Below, piece after piece: positions 29,315 to 32,226 of a stretch of DNA of 32,226 nt (position 1 is the stretch's first letter; every line of letters starts with the position of its first letter). The stretch comes from Cyanobacteria bacterium REEB67. GTDB taxonomy: Bacteria > Cyanobacteriota > Vampirovibrionia > Obscuribacterales > Obscuribacteraceae. Where the stretch lies: the NCBI GenBank assembly GCA_018971775.1, contig JAGXAB010000071.1, positions 1 through 32,226 of the forward strand, given 5' to 3'. Under the pieces are notes generated by a model, which did no database searches, was not told the origin of the DNA, and worked only from the letters and a program-made list of their open reading frames with translations. A program made the position numbers and the translations under genes.

Positions 29315-30544
29315 TCAATCAAGATGAGTTGTTTGAGTCGACACTAAAGTTGGCGCTTTATCCTTTGTTCGTCCGGCCCAGACAAAGACATAATAGAGTC
29401 CGGATTTCCAGCTCACATCAGGCGTCAATCGGACAGAAAAGTGCGCGCGCTTGTCCTTTGTCCATACCTTCATAGCCGCCATAGTATCCTCTTTTGAATC
29501 GTCTGAACTTGACTCGGCCGGCATGCTGCACGAATGCGGCATGCTTTCCAGTTCCTGCAGAGTCATAGGCTTAGGCTCTGGCTCCCAGCGAATTACTATG
29601 GAGTGCTGTTTCCAGCCTGAAATAAGGCTGCCTGACACTTCAAAAGGTGCCCCGCGGACAATCTTGTTCGGAAGTTTCGAAAACCGGCCGTAATCGTCAA
29701 TAAACTCTTCCGCTAGCGCAAGACGAATACCGCCTCCCGCGATTGCTGAGCAACTTAATCCGACGCCGAGCTTGTTATGCTCTGGTCTAAGAATCTGAAG
29801 ACGGTGACCATCTTCCGGCGGTTTCTCGGCCATAAAGGCTTCATGCAGCGATGCAATCTCTGCCGAAGAAAACAAATGATCGCTCGATTCATTGCCTCCG
29901 CCATAGCAAAGATTTTCTCCTACGTTACATGTACCGCCGGCTTCGTTGTACCGTTGCCACGGTTTCCTTCCAAGCATATCCCAGTGTCGGCAGTAATCAA
30001 ATTTGACCATTTCATCCGTATGCATCTGCCCTGCGGCGCATGCTGTTGCATCTATGGTCAAAGGAGCAAGATGGTATTTAGCGCGATCAGCATTCACTAG
30101 CCCCAGAATGTAGAGGCGCGCTTTGTCCAGAGGCATCAGCCTTGATGCTATCCTTTTTTTGGCAGAAGGAGTAACCGTGTACTTAACTAAGTTTTGATGT
30201 GGGGACAATTGTTCGTTCAGTGCATGCTGAAGTGAATCAAGGCGCGACCGGATTACTTCCTGCGATTCACCTCGTCTAACAACACTTTCAAGGTCCAGAA
30301 AAACAGTCATATAAGGCTGTATACCAACTCCGTTGCACTCTGCTGCTCGAATTTTTGTCAACAATGCAAGGCGTTCCTGTTCCAGAGGCCCTGGGGATAC
30401 CGATACAGGGTTCGTTGAGTTAGCTGGATTGTCTCTGCGTAGACTTGATTGAGACTGCGGCCCGATTGCATCAGCCTGGGAATACACGGAGACCGTCCAA
30501 ATGACTAGTACCAATAAGAGCCTACGAATGCAATTCAGACGCAT
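29315..30544 (-). CDS. Secreted CAP/SCP-domain protein
   Basis: This 409-residue protein has a signal peptide (about 6-26). Residues about 140-300 form a CAP/SCP domain (PF00188): LVNADRAKYHLAPLTIDATA, AGQMHTDEMVKFDYCRHWD with the metal-binding His, GENLCYGG and a GHRLQILRPEHNKLGVGLSC region. The C-terminal ~110 residues are a beta-rich extension. CAP proteins are extracellular with diverse roles. It is the last gene of the long minus-strand transfer operon, about 50 bp after the gene at 30593. Whether it serves transfer or is plain cargo is unknown. Confidence 0.88.
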   Translation of the reverse strand: MRLNCIRRLLLVLVIWTVSVYSQADAIGPQSQSSLRRDNPANSTNPVSVSPGPLEQERLALLTKIRAAECNGVGIQPYMTVFLDLESVVRRGESQEVIRSRLDSLQHALNEQLSPHQNLVKYTVTPSAKKRIASRLMPLDKARLYILGLVNADRAKYHLAPLTIDATACAAGQMHTDEMVKFDYCRHWDMLGRKPWQRYNEAGGTCNVGENLCYGGGNESSDHLFSSAEIASLHEAFMAEKPPEDGHRLQILRPEHNKLGVGLSCSAIAGGGIRLALAEEFIDDYGRFSKLPNKIVRGAPFEVSGSLISGWKQHSIVIRWEPEPKPMTLQELESMPHSCSMPAESSSDDSKEDTMAAMKVWTKDKRAHFSVRLTPDVSWKSGLYYVFVWAGRTKDKAPTLVSTQTTHLD

Positions 30545-30592
30545 CTGGGACCTCTTCGAGCAGGTTTTTCTTAGCCATGACTTTTCGCCCGG

Positions 30593-31183
30593 TTAAGGAT
30601 CTTTCTTGATCAAATGCTGAATTGCGGAGTCGCCGTAAATGACGGTATCGGCTGAGGTTGAGACAGTCCTGCGGTAAGCCAAGTAGATCTCAGTGGCGTC
30701 GATCAAAGACTCGTAAATAAATCTGCTTTTGTCCAAGATGCCACAGTTCTTGAATTCAGGTGAATTGCGCAGCCAGTAAAATTCGGCAAAATCATGCTGC
30801 TTTTCATAAGGCATGTATTTCCAGTCGACAGTGCGAGGGTGCTGCGTCTCCCAATCTAAACCAGCGGCTTTGCGGTATTGGTTCAAGTCGTAGGCAAATT
30901 TGGCCTGCTGATCGGTCGACAATTTAGCGTAATCAGATTTGAATGCAAAGTTAGGCTCCTGGTAATATTGGCCCAGAGGCTGCTTTTCATCGACACCATA
31001 GCGGAATTTTTTCAGCGTGTGATTGCCATTCCGTGCAGTCATGTAGTCTTCAATGGCCTGCATTACTGTTTGATCCCTGGTGTCTCTTTCTTCTAACTTC
31101 GGGACAAATTGCGCTTGCGCTCCCGGCTGAAGAAATCCGACAGGAGCCAGCACCAGGGCGATAGCTAAAATTGCTCTTTTCAT
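30593..31183 (-). CDS. Secreted protein of unknown function
   Basis: This 196-residue protein has a signal peptide ending near QPGAQA (about 18-24). The mature part is helical and rich in Tyr, Lys and Asp, with one Cys. No family is recognised. Its ATG overlaps the stop of the upstream membrane-protein gene (ATGA), so the two are co-translated, and it probably works in the envelope with that protein and the coupling ATPase. Confidence 0.78.
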   Translation of the reverse strand: MKRAILAIALVLAPVGFLQPGAQAQFVPKLEERDTRDQTVMQAIEDYMTARNGNHTLKKFRYGVDEKQPLGQYYQEPNFAFKSDYAKLSTDQQAKFAYDLNQYRKAAGLDWETQHPRTVDWKYMPYEKQHDFAEFYWLRNSPEFKNCGILDKSRFIYESLIDATEIYLAYRRTVSTSADTVIYGDSAIQHLIKKDP

Positions 31184-31722
31184 TTGGGTTTGTTTGCCTC
31201 CACATAACTTCTAAACTCAATTTGTGCTTTCCTGATCAGTTCCCGGACCATGCCTGTCCCCATCGGGCTGAAGATTTCATAGGTGCATTTGACTTTGGTG
31301 TTGTCACCCTCCGGCATGAGCTGGGCGGTTAAGTGAATCTCCCTGGAGACGACTTTGGTGTTCGCGCCAGCACCAAGGCTTTGATTGAAGGTGAGCTTGG
31401 CTTGAATGAAACCACGTGCCTCGTCCTCCTTTTGGATTTGCCAATTAGCCCGGCCGCTGGCGCCGGTCTCAATACCGGTGCCTCGAAGCACATCGCAGAT
31501 GCAACCCCAGGCGACTGGCAAAGCTACGGGCCAGGTCTCTTCGGGTGGATTTAGCAACCCTGCAAGCTCGGCTTTGTCTTTGTCGTTGAAATGCTTCCAG
31601 GTAAAAAAGGCAGCCGCGCAGGCAACGGGAAAAGACAGGGGGCCAAAAAGACTTGCGACTCCGCCGGCAACAAGAAAAGCTAATATTCCCAGCACCCATG
31701 CCAGTGCGCCATTCGGTCCCAT
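31180..31722 (-). CDS. Two-helix membrane protein sharing a domain with the coupling protein N-terminus
   Basis: This 180-residue protein has two transmembrane helices at about 6-26 and 28-45, then a soluble domain (about 65-178). Its pattern is a helix (PVAWGCICDVLRGTGIE), strand GFIQAKLTF, a long strand pair REIHLTAQLMPEGDNTKVKC, and a final helix. The same order is seen in the first 130 residues of the TraG-type ATPase. It lies 24 bp after that gene. It may supply the membrane anchor that the ATPase lacks; that is my inference. Confidence 0.72.
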   Translation of the reverse strand: MGPNGALAWVLGILAFLVAGGVASLFGPLSFPVACAAAFFTWKHFNDKDKAELAGLLNPPEETWPVALPVAWGCICDVLRGTGIETGASGRANWQIQKEDEARGFIQAKLTFNQSLGAGANTKVVSREIHLTAQLMPEGDNTKVKCTYEIFSPMGTGMVRELIRKAQIEFRSYVEANKPK

Positions 31723-31746
31723 TTATCTATTTCCTCATACCATTTC

Positions 31747-32226
31747 TCACCACTGCAAAAATCCAAACTCCTTTTCGTCGACTTCAGGTTCGTCATCGTC
31801 ATGATCGTTGGCCGCTGCTTCTCCTGACTCGACCTGGGCCTCTTCTTCTTTGCCCGGCTGGTCGGCTGCTTTTGGTTTGGCAGCTACCTTTGACCGCACC
31901 AAGCGTTCATCGACTTCCAATATCCGCCTTGCTGGCGGCGGATACAAAACCGGGTTGGTTTCGGCATGATAATTTTGCCAGCTCAGGGCCCGCACCTGAA
32001 CCGGCCTTGTTGCCGGCAGAAAAACTATCATGTTTGGTTTTCCGCCTTCGGTCTCGGCCTTTGATTCATCGATAGCACCTAGATTCAGCAAGTCGTCGAC
32101 AGCAAGCAGCGGCTCTTTGTCCTTGCCGTCCTTGAGGTGACCGGTAGATGTGACTTTGCTATCAGACGAGACGGCATTACCGAGCATCTCACTGATTTTC
32201 TTAGCTGTGTCCGGGTCATTGGGCTT
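31747..32226 (-). CDS. traG: TraG/VirD4-type coupling ATPase, C-terminal part (enters from right end)
   Basis: This frame is already open at the window edge. It begins KPNDPDTAKKISEMLGNAVS, matching the ND-x-ETA-x-xIS-x-xLG motif found downstream of Walker B in TraG/VirD4 proteins. It continues with EPLLAVDDLLNLGAI, a family-typical region, then a Lys/Glu/Asp-rich tail ending at 31747. The ATG at 32187 is internal. With the N-terminal part at 1-1409 it would make a protein of about 630 residues, a normal size for the family. A direct join of the ends is out of frame; a gap of 3n+1 bases (roughly 13-16 by alignment to the family) would restore it. Confidence 0.85.
   Translation of the reverse strand, partial: KPNDPDTAKKISEMLGNAVSSDSKVTSTGHLKDGKDKEPLLAVDDLLNLGAIDESKAETEGGKPNMIVFLPATRPVQVRALSWQNYHAETNPVLYPPPARRILEVDERLVRSKVAAKPKAADQPGKEEEAQVESGEAAANDHDDDEPEVDEKEFGFLQW

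Overview
The window looks like one whole circular plasmid of about 32.2 kb, cut open inside a coupling-protein gene. The N-terminal two thirds of a TraG/VirD4-type ATPase (Walker A and B) run off the left end on the minus strand. A C-terminal TraG-type segment enters from the right end on the same strand, in the order and orientation that closing a circle would give. Literal end-to-end joining is out of frame, so roughly a dozen bases are probably missing at the seam. The base composition is balanced and there are lipoprotein, signal-peptide and RHS genes, so the host is probably a Gram-negative-type bacterium. Gene content would suit an uncultured lineage such as the Vampirovibrionia, but nothing here proves that.

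Transfer region (4800 down to 1, then 32226 down to 29300, all minus strand across the seam): a ribbon-helix-helix accessory protein, a coiled-coil protein, a MOBP-type relaxase, a Lys-rich protein, the coupling ATPase, a two-helix membrane protein, a secreted protein and a CAP/SCP-domain protein form one long operon. The intergenic region 4500-4810 holds palindromes, divergent promoters and a match to the IncP/Ti-type nic consensus (TATCCTG/C), so it is the likely oriT. No mating-pair (VirB) genes are seen, so the plasmid is probably mobilizable rather than self-transmissible.

Accessory stretch (4811-10018): an RHH-plus-unknown-domain protein, two tandem tiny disordered paralogues, a two-gene membrane module, a remnant of a tyrosine recombinase, small unknown genes, and an XRE-ImmA/IrrE metalloprotease regulator paired with an unknown upstream partner.

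Replication region (10212-13762): a large archaeo-eukaryotic-type primase/replication protein (minus strand) is separated by about 800 bp from a divergent HTH coiled-coil protein. The space contains about 14 copies of a TTCCGGAA-type palindrome (an iteron-like origin). Between the predicted rep promoter and the rep start lie a 5'-end hairpin, a 29-codon leader ORF and, on the opposite strand, a promoter plus terminator that would give a short antisense RNA of about 95 nt. This has the architecture of antisense copy-number control. It appears to be a replicon type I do not recognise, and it is the most interesting part of the window.

Cargo (13966-29200): a serine recombinase fused to a pRiA4b ORF-3-like domain, a DUF3455 secreted protein, a TPR protein, a 2204-residue RHS/YD-repeat protein with three inserted copies of a domain of about 98 residues, a 43-residue single-YD-repeat mini-protein just upstream of it, a membrane protein and a lipoprotein, a RelA/SpoT-like protein, several small conserved plasmid-type genes, and an HU-family DNA-binding protein.
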